Source of the DNA: JAJFUV01 sp964561215
GTDB taxonomy: Bacteria; Acidobacteriota; Terriglobia; Bryobacterales; Bryobacteraceae
NCBI GenBank assembly: GCA_964561215.1
Contig: CAZLOS010000003.1
Span: 67,637 to 131,636 of the forward strand
DNA length: 64,000 nt
Direction of reading: 5' to 3'
How positions within the stretch are numbered: the stretch's first letter is position 1; every line of letters starts with the position of its first letter. The notes beneath the pieces are model-generated. The model was not told the origin of the DNA. It made no database searches and worked only from the letters and a program-made list of their open reading frames with translations. The position numbers were made by a program, and so were the translations under genes. Below, piece by piece: positions 16,754-25,699 of the stretch.

Positions 16754-17268
16754 TGATTTATTCGATTGTGAAGTACGGCAACCCGGTGCTGGAGCAGCCG
16801 GCCGAAGCCGTCACTGAATTTGACACTCCGGAACTCAACAAGCTGTTGGACGACATGTTCGAGTCGATGTACGCTGCCCGCGGCGTCGGCCTGGCCGCGC
16901 CGCAAATCGGCATCAGCCGCCGCATCGCGGTCATCGACACGTCCGCTGGCGAAGATCCTTCGCAGAAACTTGTGCTCATCAACCCGCAGATCTTGAAGAA
17001 AGAGGGCACACATATCATCGAGGAAGGCTGCCTCAGCATCCCCGGCTTCCGTGAGGACGTGCGGCGCGCGAAGAAGGTCACCATCCGTGCGCAAAACGCC
17101 AAAGGCGAGTTCTTTGAAATGACCGGCGACGATCTCGTGGCGCGCGCCTTCCAGCATGAAACCGACCACCTGGACGGCCGCCTCTATATCACCCACCTCA
17201 GCCCGCTGAAGCGCGACCTGATCCGCCGCAAGATCCGCAAGTTGCAGAAAGCCGGCGAGTGGGCCTGA
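16753..17268 (+). CDS. def: Peptide deformylase
   Basis: 171 residues. All three metal-site motifs are present: GVGLAAPQIG, EEGCLSIPG (Cys ligand) and QHETDHLDG (two His ligands and the catalytic Glu). The enzyme removes the N-formyl group from new proteins at the ribosome exit. It overlaps aroC by one base and is followed 10 bases later by fmt, the enzyme that adds the formyl group to initiator Met-tRNA, the classical def-fmt pairing. Confidence 0.97.
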   Translation: MIYSIVKYGNPVLEQPAEAVTEFDTPELNKLLDDMFESMYAARGVGLAAPQIGISRRIAVIDTSAGEDPSQKLVLINPQILKKEGTHIIEEGCLSIPGFREDVRRAKKVTIRAQNAKGEFFEMTGDDLVARAFQHETDHLDGRLYITHLSPLKRDLIRRKIRKLQKAGEWA

Positions 17269-17278
17269 TCGCCCTCCG

Positions 17279-18211
17279 ATGAAGACCATCTTCCTGGGTA
17301 CGCCGGCTTTCGCGGTTGCATCTCTAGAAGCGCTGGCCGCCTCCGGCCACGAGATCCTGGCTGTGTTCACTCAACCGGATCGCCCCAGCGGGCGCGGCCA
17401 TGCGCTCAGCGCACCGCCTGTCAAGCAATCCGCACTTGCGTTGGGACTCGCCGTGCACCAACCCGAGCGCATCCGCCGTCCGGAGGCCGTGGAACTGATC
17501 GCGGCGCTGCGGCCCGAAATCATGGTGGTGGTCGGCTACGGGCAGATCGTCCCGCAATCGATCCTGGACATCCCGCCGCGGGGCATCGTGAACGTTCATG
17601 CTTCCCTGCTGCCGCGCTACCGCGGTGCCGCGCCCATTCAGTGGGCCATCGCCAACGGCGAGACGCGCACCGGCGTCACCACGATGCGCATCGACGCGGG
17701 CCTCGACACCGGCGACATGCTGCTAAAGGCCGGGACGGAAATCGGCCGCTTGGAAACCACTCCGGAACTGTCCGCGCGCCTTGCGCCGATGGGCGCCGCG
17801 CTGCTCATCGAAACGCTCACGGGACTCGAACGCGGCACAATCACGCCCATCCCGCAAGATCCGGGAGAGGCCACCTACGCGCCGGTCCTAAAGAAAGAAG
17901 ATGGACTCGTCGACTGGCGCCGCCCCGCCGCCGTCATTCACAATCGCGCGCGCGGATTTGCGCCCTGGCCCGGCGCGCACACTCGTTTCCGCGGACGCGG
18001 TTTCCAGGTTACCCGAAGCCGCCCATCCGAGGCCCGGCTTACCGGCTCGCCCGGCTCGCTGCACGTACAGGAGCGGACCTTGCTGGCCCGCTGCGGTGAA
18101 GGCGAGGCGCTAGAGTTGATCGAAGTACAGCCCGAGGGCAAAAGGCCCATGGCCGCCGCCGATTTTCTGAACGGCTATCGCGTCGTCGACAATGAACAAT
18201 TGGGAGAATGA
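17279..18211 (+). CDS. fmt: Methionyl-tRNA formyltransferase
   Basis: 310 residues. The N-terminal Rossmann part begins MKTIFLGTPAFAVASLEAL. The formyl-folate site shows NVHASLLPRYRGAAPIQWAI, with the catalytic Asn and His, and DTGDM with the catalytic Asp. A C-terminal OB-type domain for tRNA binding follows (from about residue 205, ATYAPVLKKEDGLVDW). It formylates initiator Met-tRNA using 10-formyl-tetrahydrofolate. The stop codon overlaps the argJ start by four bases (18208-18211). Confidence 0.97.
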   Translation: MKTIFLGTPAFAVASLEALAASGHEILAVFTQPDRPSGRGHALSAPPVKQSALALGLAVHQPERIRRPEAVELIAALRPEIMVVVGYGQIVPQSILDIPPRGIVNVHASLLPRYRGAAPIQWAIANGETRTGVTTMRIDAGLDTGDMLLKAGTEIGRLETTPELSARLAPMGAALLIETLTGLERGTITPIPQDPGEATYAPVLKKEDGLVDWRRPAAVIHNRARGFAPWPGAHTRFRGRGFQVTRSRPSEARLTGSPGSLHVQERTLLARCGEGEALELIEVQPEGKRPMAAADFLNGYRVVDNEQLGE

Positions 18212-19395
18212 ATAGGTTGAGTCTACCGCTTGGTTTTCGTTACGCATCCACATACGCAGGTATCCGCAAGCAGCGCCGCGATGATGTCGCGCTGATTGTC
18301 GCGGACATGCCGGCCTCGGCCGCCGCCATGTTTACCACCAACCGCGTGAAAGCCGCGCCGGTCACCGTATCGATGGCCAATTTGAAGGCGTCGCGGGGCA
18401 AGGTTCGTGCCATCGTGGTGAACGCGGGCAACGCCAATTGCGCCACGCGCACCGGCAAGAGCGTCGCCATGGCCACGTGCCGCGCTGCCGGCGAAGCGCT
18501 GGGCTGCCCGGCCGCCCAAGTGCTTCCGGCCTCCACCGGCGTCATCGGCGTGGAGTTGGATGCCGCACTGATCGAGAAAGCAATGCCCAAGCTGGTGAAA
18601 GGCCTTTCGGCGGACCGTTTTGACGACGCCGCACAAGCCATCATGACCACCGACCTCGCCAAGAAGGTCGCCTTCGCCGAAGCGCGCCTGAAGGGTGGCC
18701 GCGTACGCATCGCTGGCATGACCAAGGGCTCCGGCATGATCCAGCCGCGCATGGCCACCACGCTCGGCTTCGTAATGACAGATGCCGCGGCCGCGCCCGC
18801 CGTTCTGCAGCCCTTGCTGCGCGAGGCCATCGAGCAGAGTTACAACCGGCTCTCGGTGGACGGCGACACATCCACCAACGACACCGTCGCGCTTCTCGCC
18901 AGCGGCGCCTCGGGCGTGAAGGTCACGCCCGCCGATCGCAAAGCTTTCCTGGCGGCGCTCGAACGGGTGCTGATAAGCCTGGCCGAGCAGATTGCCCGCG
19001 ACGGCGAGGGCGCCTCGAAGTTCATCACCATCGAGATTACAGGCGCCGCCAACGATGCGGATGCGGCGCAGATCGCACGTTCGATCGCCAATTCACCGCT
19101 GGTGAAAACCGCCATCGCCGGTTCGGACCCGAACTGGGGCCGCATCCTCTCCGCCGCGGGCAATGCCGGGGTGAAGCTCGATCCCGCGCTTTGCGATGTG
19201 CGGCTGCAGGGAGTTACGGTGTGCCGCGGTGGCCTCGCGGCGGACTTCGACGAAGCCTCGCTCACGCGCAAGCTGGATGAAAAAGAGTGCCTGATCCGGT
19301 TTTCCATCCGCGGCAAGGGCCGTGGAAAGGCGCGCTTCTGGACCTGCGATTTCACCGAAGGCTACATCAAGATCAACGCAAGCTACCGAACGTAA
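18208..19395 (+). CDS. argJ: Glutamate N-acetyltransferase / amino-acid acetyltransferase (ArgJ)
   Basis: 395 residues. ArgJ is an Ntn-type enzyme that cleaves itself before a Thr; the site is visible in KGSGMIQPRMATTLGFVMTD. The N-terminal part has NAGNANCATRTG and the C-terminal part has GSDPNWGRILSAAGNAGV and the ending YIKINASYRT, all family hallmarks. It recycles the acetyl group from N-acetylornithine to glutamate in the cyclic arginine pathway, and some members also use acetyl-CoA. It is translationally coupled to fmt by a four-base overlap. Other arginine genes are not in the window. Confidence 0.96.
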   Translation: MNRLSLPLGFRYASTYAGIRKQRRDDVALIVADMPASAAAMFTTNRVKAAPVTVSMANLKASRGKVRAIVVNAGNANCATRTGKSVAMATCRAAGEALGCPAAQVLPASTGVIGVELDAALIEKAMPKLVKGLSADRFDDAAQAIMTTDLAKKVAFAEARLKGGRVRIAGMTKGSGMIQPRMATTLGFVMTDAAAAPAVLQPLLREAIEQSYNRLSVDGDTSTNDTVALLASGASGVKVTPADRKAFLAALERVLISLAEQIARDGEGASKFITIEITGAANDADAAQIARSIANSPLVKTAIAGSDPNWGRILSAAGNAGVKLDPALCDVRLQGVTVCRGGLAADFDEASLTRKLDEKECLIRFSIRGKGRGKARFWTCDFTEGYIKINASYRT

Positions 19396-19406
19396 AGGAT
19401 TCCCCC

Positions 19407-21380
19407 ATGCGACCCTTCTTCCGTCTGATGCTGCTGGCGGCATCCGCCGCCCTCGTGTGCCCGGCCGCCTCCGCCATGATCGGCACGGGCGACCGCGTAA
19501 CGTACGGCCGCGCGGGCGTGCGCGGGCACCTCGCCGTGGGCTTATGGCCGCATCCGGTGGCCTTCGACTACGATGGCGACGGCAAGATAGATCTCGTCGT
19601 CGGCTGCCCCGACCATCCCTATAACGGCACCTACCTGTTCCGCAACATCGGTACGAATCGCGAACCGCTGTTCCCTCCTGCCGTCCGCCTCGGCAAGGGT
19701 TTGAAGGATCTGGTGGCGGCCGATTTCAACGGCGACGGCAGGCTGGACCTGGTGGTCAACGGCGGTTACTACAGCGACGTTCGCCGCAACGGGTTGAGCG
19801 ATTACGTGAAGGTGCCTGTCTCGCGCGACTTTCACATCGGGCGCGACGACCTCTGGTACCCCGCGGATTGGGACAACGACGGCAGAATCGATCTGCTCGA
19901 AGGCATCAGCGACTGGCGCGAGTACGGATGGGACGACGCTTTCAACGCGAAAGGGGAGTGGACGCACGGCCCCATACACGGCTACGTTTACTTCCACCGC
20001 AACCTGGGCAATAACGATCACCCCGTCTACGCGGCACCGGTGCCGCTCATGGCTGGCGGCAAGCGGTTGGACCTGCGCGGCAGCCCGTCGCCCAATCCCG
20101 TGGACTGGTTCGGCCGCGGGCGGCTCGACCTGATCGGCGGTGACTTCATCGATACCATCACGATCTTCGAGAACGTGGGCACGCGGTCGGCGCCACGCCT
20201 TGTAGCGGGACGTCTGGTCGAGGCCGGGGGCCAAACCGTGCGCCTGGACCTGTGCATGATTCAGCCCCGCGTTGTGGATTGGTATGGCGACGGCCGGCCG
20301 CACCTCATCGTGGGGCAGGAAGACGGTACCGTCGTGTGGCTGGAGAATACGGCGCCTAAAGGACAGCCGCCCGTCCTCAAGGCTCCACGCTACTTCGAGC
20401 AAGTGGATCCGTTCCTCAAGAGCGGAGCGCTCTCCCGTCCCGTGCCGGTGGACTGGAACGGCGACGGCCGCCTGGACCTTCTGGCCGGTAACTCCGGCGG
20501 CTATATTCAATACTTCGAAAACGTCGGCACGAAAACCGAGGCCGCGTGGCAGGACCGCGGCTACCTGAAAGCGGACGGGAAGACCATCCGCGTAATCGCC
20601 GGACCGAACGGTTCGGTGCAAGGGCCTGTAGAAGAGAAGTGGGGCTATTCAAACCCGGTGGCGGCGGACTGGGATCTGGATGGACGCATCGACCTGGTGG
20701 TGAACGACATTTGGGGCAAGGTAGTCTGGTACCGCAACGTGGGGACGCGTACGGACCCCGTGCTCGCGAAAGCGCAGCCGGTGGAAGTCGAATGGACCGG
20801 CGCGCCGCCCAAGCCGCGCTGGGTCTGGTGGACACCGAAGCCGAAGGAACTGGTGACCCAGTGGCGCACCACGCCCCGCGTGTGCGATTGGAATCGCGAC
20901 GGGCTGCCGGATCTGGTGATGCTCGACTACGAAGGCTACCTCGCCTTCTATGAGCGCTACCGAGACGGCGCGGCGCTCAAGCTGAAGCCGCCCGTGCGCA
21001 TCTTCCTGGATCGCGCCGGAGCGCCGCTGCGCCTAGCCGCGCGGCCGGCGGGCGGCAGCGGGCGCCGCAAGATCGATACGGCCGATTGGGATGGCGACGG
21101 CGACCTGGATCTGATCGTGGACAGCCAGCGCAACGCGGCGTGGTACGAAAACGTGGGCACGCAGCAGAGGCCCGTCTTCGTCTACCACCCCGACCTGGTC
21201 GACCGGGATCTCAGCGGCCACAATCCCACGCCCGCCACGGGCGACTTCAACGGCGACGGCCGCCTCGACATCATCATGGGTGCCGAGGACGGCTTCTTCT
21301 ACTTCTTCGACCGCCGCTACATCGACAAGATCGCCAGCCGCACAGCGTCGTCGGGCGAAGGGAGTCTACCGAGGCCCTAA
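19407..21380 (+). CDS. Secreted FG-GAP/VCBS-repeat beta-propeller protein
   Basis: 657 residues from ATG 19407, preceded by AAAGGA and starting with a signal peptide (MRPFFRLMLLAASAALVCPA, cleavage after ASA). At least ten Ca-binding-like repeats of the form DxNxDGxxDL are seen, e.g. DYDGDGKIDLVVG, DFNGDGRLDLVVN, DWNGDGRLDLLAG and DFNGDGRLDIIMG, together with about five NVGT segments. This is the FG-GAP/VCBS propeller found in integrin-like and lectin-like bacterial surface proteins; a few relatives degrade glycans. It begins 12 bases after argJ with no terminator, so it may be transcribed with the housekeeping operon. Its end overlaps the convergent SGNH gene by 15 bases. No enzymatic domain was found. 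Confidence 0.82.
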   Translation: MRPFFRLMLLAASAALVCPAASAMIGTGDRVTYGRAGVRGHLAVGLWPHPVAFDYDGDGKIDLVVGCPDHPYNGTYLFRNIGTNREPLFPPAVRLGKGLKDLVAADFNGDGRLDLVVNGGYYSDVRRNGLSDYVKVPVSRDFHIGRDDLWYPADWDNDGRIDLLEGISDWREYGWDDAFNAKGEWTHGPIHGYVYFHRNLGNNDHPVYAAPVPLMAGGKRLDLRGSPSPNPVDWFGRGRLDLIGGDFIDTITIFENVGTRSAPRLVAGRLVEAGGQTVRLDLCMIQPRVVDWYGDGRPHLIVGQEDGTVVWLENTAPKGQPPVLKAPRYFEQVDPFLKSGALSRPVPVDWNGDGRLDLLAGNSGGYIQYFENVGTKTEAAWQDRGYLKADGKTIRVIAGPNGSVQGPVEEKWGYSNPVAADWDLDGRIDLVVNDIWGKVVWYRNVGTRTDPVLAKAQPVEVEWTGAPPKPRWVWWTPKPKELVTQWRTTPRVCDWNRDGLPDLVMLDYEGYLAFYERYRDGAALKLKPPVRIFLDRAGAPLRLAARPAGGSGRRKIDTADWDGDGDLDLIVDSQRNAAWYENVGTQQRPVFVYHPDLVDRDLSGHNPTPATGDFNGDGRLDIIMGAEDGFFYFFDRRYIDKIASRTASSGEGSLPRP

Positions 21381-22022
21381 CGCCTTGCGGATCGACGCCG
21401 CCACTTGTTTGGCCAGTGCTTCGGAACCCGCGCCGGTGAAGTGTACGTTCACCGGACGCTGGATCTCCTTGAGGCGCGGCTGTGCGAAGGCGTACAGATC
21501 GTCAATGGCGATGCCGTTCTCCTTCATCACCCGCAGGGCAGCCGAGTTGTAAGCAGCCACGTCTTCCGGCTTGCGCGGCGGACTCACAGGCCCCTCGGGT
21601 ACCGGCGTGGTCGTCGCAAAGATCAACTTCGCTCCGGTTGATTTGAGGCGCGCCACGAACAGGCGGAGATACCGTTCATAGAGCGCCAGCGGCACTTGCG
21701 GATCTCCGTCGTTCATCCGCTTCAAATCGTGAAGCCCGAAGTTGAAGTGAATGACGTCCCACTTCTGCTTACCGAACCAGGCCTCCATCTGGAACACGCC
21801 GTTGCCGCTGGTGCCGCCGTTCATTGGGATGCGCTGTACATTTGCCGCACCGGCGAGCAGCCTACGCACCGGGAGCGTATAGCCCACCGAGATCGAGTCG
21901 CCGATAATCAGCACCCTCGGCAAACCGGACTGTTCCGCGACCGGGGCGTACACAGGATCGAGCTGCGCTTGAGCGAATGCCATCGAGCCGAAAAGAAAGA
22001 GCAGAATTGCGGAAAGCTTCAT
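21366..22022 (-). CDS. Secreted SGNH/GDSL hydrolase lacking the usual catalytic Asp
   Basis: 218 residues from ATG 22022, with a signal peptide (MKLSAILLFLFGSMAFAQAQ). Block I is IGDSISVGY with nucleophile Ser43; Gly70 sits in MNGGTSGNG; block III is FNFGLHDLKR with Asn94; block V is VNVHFTGAGSEAL with His194. In typical members block V reads DxxH; here the residue three before His194 is Val191, so the third triad residue is missing or comes from elsewhere. SGNH enzymes remove acetyl or other acyl groups from sugars or lipids. It follows the NfrB-like glycosyltransferase by 26 bases on the same strand, which suggests trimming of the polysaccharide that enzyme makes. Confidence 0.82.
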   Translation of the reverse strand: MKLSAILLFLFGSMAFAQAQLDPVYAPVAEQSGLPRVLIIGDSISVGYTLPVRRLLAGAANVQRIPMNGGTSGNGVFQMEAWFGKQKWDVIHFNFGLHDLKRMNDGDPQVPLALYERYLRLFVARLKSTGAKLIFATTTPVPEGPVSPPRKPEDVAAYNSAALRVMKENGIAIDDLYAFAQPRLKEIQRPVNVHFTGAGSEALAKQVAASIRKALGPR

Positions 22023-22048
22023 GCCCTCGATTCTGTCACACGGCGACG

Positions 22049-23857
22049 TCAAACTTGCAGCAGTTCTTCGCGCAGCCGTTCGAAGTTGCTCGACGTAACC
22101 AATTGGAACCGCACACCCAGGCGCGTGAGTTTTCGCAGGGCTTTGTGAAAATCGCCGCCGGGCAATTCCGGGCCCGCCAGGAACAGGTCGCCTTCTTCCA
22201 CCCGGAAGGGCATCACGCGCCACTGGCGCACAAATTGCGCCGGCAAGGCACGGGAAACGCGCGGCGGGATGAGGCTCGCATCCAGCCATTCGAGCGGAAC
22301 GTTGTCGCGGAGGCTCAGCGCTGCGTAGTTATCCTGCTCGCTCAACTTGCCCAGCCGCACCAGGTACTCGCCGATCGACATGCCCGCGGGCTTGCTGGCT
22401 AGGGCGCTCTCCAATTCATCAGCACCGATGTATGCCGAGCTCACCAGGATCTCTTCGAGGGAACGCTTGTGCGCCACCAGCGCCCTTCTGGACGGATAGG
22501 CGTGCTCGGTCTTGAACCATACGAGCGGGCGCCCCTGAACGCGGGCCGCCAGGTAGCGCCATAGCGCGGCCGCGGTGGCGAGGAAGTTGATCCAGTTTGC
22601 CCAGCCTATTCGGACGGGTACCCCCATGGCGAATCGCCAGCCGTAAATCCTTTCCACGGCACCCATGCGGAAGGCCGTGGCCACGGTCTGTATCGCCAGG
22701 TTCGCAATCAGCAACCACTGGGTCAGGGGCGCTTTGGCTGCCGCAGCCAGCCCCCAACTCGTTCCGCGCCCCACGCTCCAGCCCCACGTCGCCGCGCCGT
22801 AGCAGAAGATGGCGTTGGTCAGGATGGTAATGAAACTGCCTGCGAGACACTTCCTGTCGCGCCAATACCAATAAAGCACGCGCGGGTTGCCGCGCCATCC
22901 GTGCCGCTGCCAGCCTTGCAGCGATATCCCCATCACCCAGCGCGTTCGCTGGCGGATGGATTCGCGGAAGGTCCGGGGAAAGTACTCGCGCGTGGCCACG
23001 GGCTTCGTATTCTCGAAACCAATCGGCAGGAACGCCTGCTTGCAGCCCAACGCGTGCAGGCGGATGCCGTTTTCATAGTCTTCGGTCAGGCACTCGGGCT
23101 CGAACACCCGGTTCGAAGAGCTGTTGGCAAGCTTGTCCAACGCTTCCCGCCGGTACCCGGTGCCCACGCCGTTCGAAGGAATGAACGAGCCGAGCAGTTG
23201 CCGGGCGCGAATGTCCTTGGTCTGGTACTCGGCGAATTCGTCGCAGTAGACGCCATGAGTCAGTTGGCGCAACGGGGTTGCGAGCGGCAGCACTGGCACC
23301 TGCACAAAATCGTAGGTCGCGGTGAAGTAATTGATGCGCCGCAGAGAGTCGGGATGGATCAAATCCTCGGCATCGTGTGTCACGATCACGTCGTAGCGCA
23401 CGCCACGATGCTCCTCAATGAGCAGCATGTGCTGATAGATCCAGTTCAGGCAGTCAGCCTTCGACGTCGGACCGTCATGCGGGCAGACGGCCAGGTGTAC
23501 CCTCGGCCAGCGCACGCAGGCTGCGCGCACAGCGTCGAGCGTTTCCGCATCGTTGGGGTAGACGCCGACCAGAAAGTCGTAGTTCGCATACCGGATGGCG
23601 GCCAGGTTGTGCTCCAGCATGGCGCCGATCACGCCCGATTCGTGCCACAGCGGCACGAAGATCGCCATCCGTTTTTCGGGCGTCCCGGCCAATTGCTTCT
23701 CCGTGGCTTGGAGCGCCGCGCCGCAGCCGCCAAGACGGCCTCGAATCCAGTCGAACAGGCACACCGCTGCCAGCACCATGTCGTCGATTCCGCTGATGAG
23801 AATCCAGACGCTCAGCGGCGCTAGAACCGCGGCGATCCATTGGTCGGCACACGTCAT
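22049..23857 (-). CDS. NfrB-like family 2 glycosyltransferase with C-terminal MshEN domain
   Basis: 602 residues. N-terminal membrane helix, then a GT2 catalytic domain: VTHDAEDLIHP (DxD-like metal site), CLTEDYENGIRLHALG (catalytic ED) and RQRTRWVMG (QxxRW). Several helices follow (about 340-460). The last 120 residues resemble the MshEN/T2SSE_N domain, with GMSIGEYLVRLGKLSEQDNYAAL; MshEN domains bind cyclic-di-GMP. The same layout defines NfrB, a cyclic-di-GMP-controlled exopolysaccharide initiator of enterobacteria that also serves phage N4 adsorption. Here it probably makes a surface polysaccharide at the inner membrane. The secreted SGNH hydrolase is directly downstream. I see no NfrA-like outer-membrane partner in the window. 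The cyclic-di-GMP link is inferred from the domain. Confidence 0.82.
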   Translation of the reverse strand: MTCADQWIAAVLAPLSVWILISGIDDMVLAAVCLFDWIRGRLGGCGAALQATEKQLAGTPEKRMAIFVPLWHESGVIGAMLEHNLAAIRYANYDFLVGVYPNDAETLDAVRAACVRWPRVHLAVCPHDGPTSKADCLNWIYQHMLLIEEHRGVRYDVIVTHDAEDLIHPDSLRRINYFTATYDFVQVPVLPLATPLRQLTHGVYCDEFAEYQTKDIRARQLLGSFIPSNGVGTGYRREALDKLANSSSNRVFEPECLTEDYENGIRLHALGCKQAFLPIGFENTKPVATREYFPRTFRESIRQRTRWVMGISLQGWQRHGWRGNPRVLYWYWRDRKCLAGSFITILTNAIFCYGAATWGWSVGRGTSWGLAAAAKAPLTQWLLIANLAIQTVATAFRMGAVERIYGWRFAMGVPVRIGWANWINFLATAAALWRYLAARVQGRPLVWFKTEHAYPSRRALVAHKRSLEEILVSSAYIGADELESALASKPAGMSIGEYLVRLGKLSEQDNYAALSLRDNVPLEWLDASLIPPRVSRALPAQFVRQWRVMPFRVEEGDLFLAGPELPGGDFHKALRKLTRLGVRFQLVTSSNFERLREELLQV

Positions 23858-23953
23858 CCACGTTCGGCGCCCAACTGGCGGCCTACCTTATGTAGTGCTC
23901 CGGACGCCCCAAAGTTTGCCCGGATTGTTGGCGGTTTGTGGCACAATGGCGCC

Positions 23954-24859
23954 ATGACCCATCCGAATCGGAACTGGATCGCCGGCCTGCTTGCCGTGGC
24001 CTTGTTTGTTGGCTTGATGGCGTTTCGCGCCACCGCCGGCGAGGACAACGACTTCCACTTCTCGATCATCGGCGACCGGGCCGGATCGCCGGCCGCTCAA
24101 GTCTACGGACGCGTCTGGCGCGAGGTCGACATGCTGCACCCGGCGTTTGTCATCAACGTTGGCGACACCATCCAGGGGGGCGGCGATGCCAGGATCGAGG
24201 AACAGTGGAAGGAAATCAAGACGCTGTTCAATCGCTACAAGCAGTACCCGCTGTACCTGGTGCCGGGCAATCATGACGTGTTTTCGGAAGCCTCCGAGAA
24301 GGCTTTCGTCCGCGAGACCGGCCGCGCCGTGCATTACAGCTTCGATTACCAGAACGCTCATATCACCGTGCTCGATAACAGCCGTGGCATGGAGTTGAGT
24401 GCCGCCGAATTGCAGTTTCTCGAATCCGACCTGGCCCGGCACGAGGCGCGGCATCCAAAGTTCGTTTTCTTTCACAAGCCGTTCTGGATTCCGCTGGTGC
24501 GCGTGGGCAGCGGCGAATTCGCCTTGCACAAGCTGGCCAAGAAGTACGGCGTCGACTACATCGTCAATGGGCACGGTCACACCTTCATGCGCTTGCCCTT
24601 CGACGGCGTGGTTTACATGGAAGTGGGATCCAGCGGCGGCGGGGTCGAGAAGAAGATCGAACGCGGGGCCGGCTTCAATGATGGCGTCTTCTTCCACCAC
24701 GTATGGGTCTACGTGACGGGCGGTAGAGTCAGCATGACCGTGAAGGAACTCGACGGCCAGCGGGGCCATGGGCGCATGTTCCGTGCCGAGGATTGGGATG
24801 AGCGCGGTCCCCATTTCGACACAGGCGACCCCGCCAATACCGACAAACCCGCGACGTAG
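23954..24859 (+). CDS. Exported calcineurin-like metallophosphoesterase
   Basis: 301 residues from ATG 23954, with a Sec signal/anchor (WIAGLLAVALFVGLMAFRATAG). All dimetal motifs are present: GDRAG, VINVGDTIQGGG, VPGNHDVFS, FFHKPFW and NGHGHTFMR. The protein therefore belongs to the calcineurin-like phosphoesterase superfamily (Pfam Metallophos), acting outside the cytoplasm on a phosphomono- or diester. It is divergent from the NfrB-like gene with 96 bases between, and sits 60 bases upstream of the superoxide dismutase gene. Substrate unknown. Confidence 0.86.
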   Translation: MTHPNRNWIAGLLAVALFVGLMAFRATAGEDNDFHFSIIGDRAGSPAAQVYGRVWREVDMLHPAFVINVGDTIQGGGDARIEEQWKEIKTLFNRYKQYPLYLVPGNHDVFSEASEKAFVRETGRAVHYSFDYQNAHITVLDNSRGMELSAAELQFLESDLARHEARHPKFVFFHKPFWIPLVRVGSGEFALHKLAKKYGVDYIVNGHGHTFMRLPFDGVVYMEVGSSGGGVEKKIERGAGFNDGVFFHHVWVYVTGGRVSMTVKELDGQRGHGRMFRAEDWDERGPHFDTGDPANTDKPAT

Positions 24860-24919
24860 AAATTTTCAGCATCCAGCCGTCATACCATTACATCCAACAG
24901 GGTGAAACAGGAGACAAAC

Positions 24920-25534
24920 ATGGCCTTCACCCTTGACCCGCTACCCTATGCCCACGACGCGCTGGAGCCTTACATCGACAAGGCGACCATGGAGCTGCAC
25001 CATGGCAAGCATCACGCGACTTACGTCGCGAATCTGAACAAGGCGCTCGAATCCGCTCCCGAACTAGCCTCGCGCAGCCTGGACCAGTTGCTTGCCAACA
25101 ACCTGGTCGCGGTTCCCGAATCCATTCGCACCGCGGTGCGCAATAACGGCGGCGGCCACTTCAACCACGCGCTGTTCTGGCAGATCATGTCGCCCAAAGG
25201 CGGCGGCCAGCCGGGCGGAAAGCTGGCGGAAGCCATTGCCGGCACTTTCGGCAGCTTCGACAATTTCAAGGAGAAGTTCACCGCCGCTGCCATGGGCCGG
25301 TTCGGTTCCGGCTGGGCGTGGCTGGTAAAGAACGGCGCGGGCAAGCTGGAGGTCTATTCGACGGCCAACCAGGATTCGCCCGTGAGTGAGGGCAAGACCC
25401 CACTGGCGGCGCTGGACGTCTGGGAGCACGCCTACTACCTGAAGTATCAGAACCGGCGAGCCGAGTATGTAGGCGCCTGGTGGAACGTCGTGAACTGGGC
25501 CGAGATCGACAAGCGGTTCAGTTCAGCACGGTAA
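24920..25534 (+). CDS. sodA: Superoxide dismutase, Mn-type
   Basis: 204 residues from ATG 24920, preceded by AGGAGA; a GTG at 24902 is less likely. Metal ligands are His27 in MELHHGKHH, His in GGGHFNHALFW, and Asp/His in DVWEHAYYLKYQN. Two signatures point to manganese: Gly-Gly-Gly before HFNH, and Gln in the STANQDSPV segment, where iron enzymes differ. It converts superoxide to oxygen and peroxide in the cytosol; no signal peptide is present. A strong terminator follows 41 bases after the stop. Cambialistic use of iron cannot be excluded. Confidence 0.95.
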   Translation: MAFTLDPLPYAHDALEPYIDKATMELHHGKHHATYVANLNKALESAPELASRSLDQLLANNLVAVPESIRTAVRNNGGGHFNHALFWQIMSPKGGGQPGGKLAEAIAGTFGSFDNFKEKFTAAAMGRFGSGWAWLVKNGAGKLEVYSTANQDSPVSEGKTPLAALDVWEHAYYLKYQNRRAEYVGAWWNVVNWAEIDKRFSSAR

Positions 25535-25575
25535 GCCACGGCGGAAACTGGGACTTCTGCGACCTGTGGCTGAGA

Positions 25576-25604
25576 GGGCGGCCTTCGCCGGCCGCCCTTT
25601 TTTT
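25576..25604 (+). terminator. Rho-independent terminator after sodA
   Basis: Stem GGGCGGCC (25576-25583) with GGCCGCCC (25590-25597), a 6-nt loop TTCGCC, then seven T residues (25598-25604). Confidence 0.92.
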
Positions 25605-25699
25605 GTTTTTCGCGTCAAGCCTCACCAAGACATCCACACCTTCCATCTGGAATCTGAAAGGACTCAACTGCTTGTGGCATATCGTGTTTGAGGCAAAAC

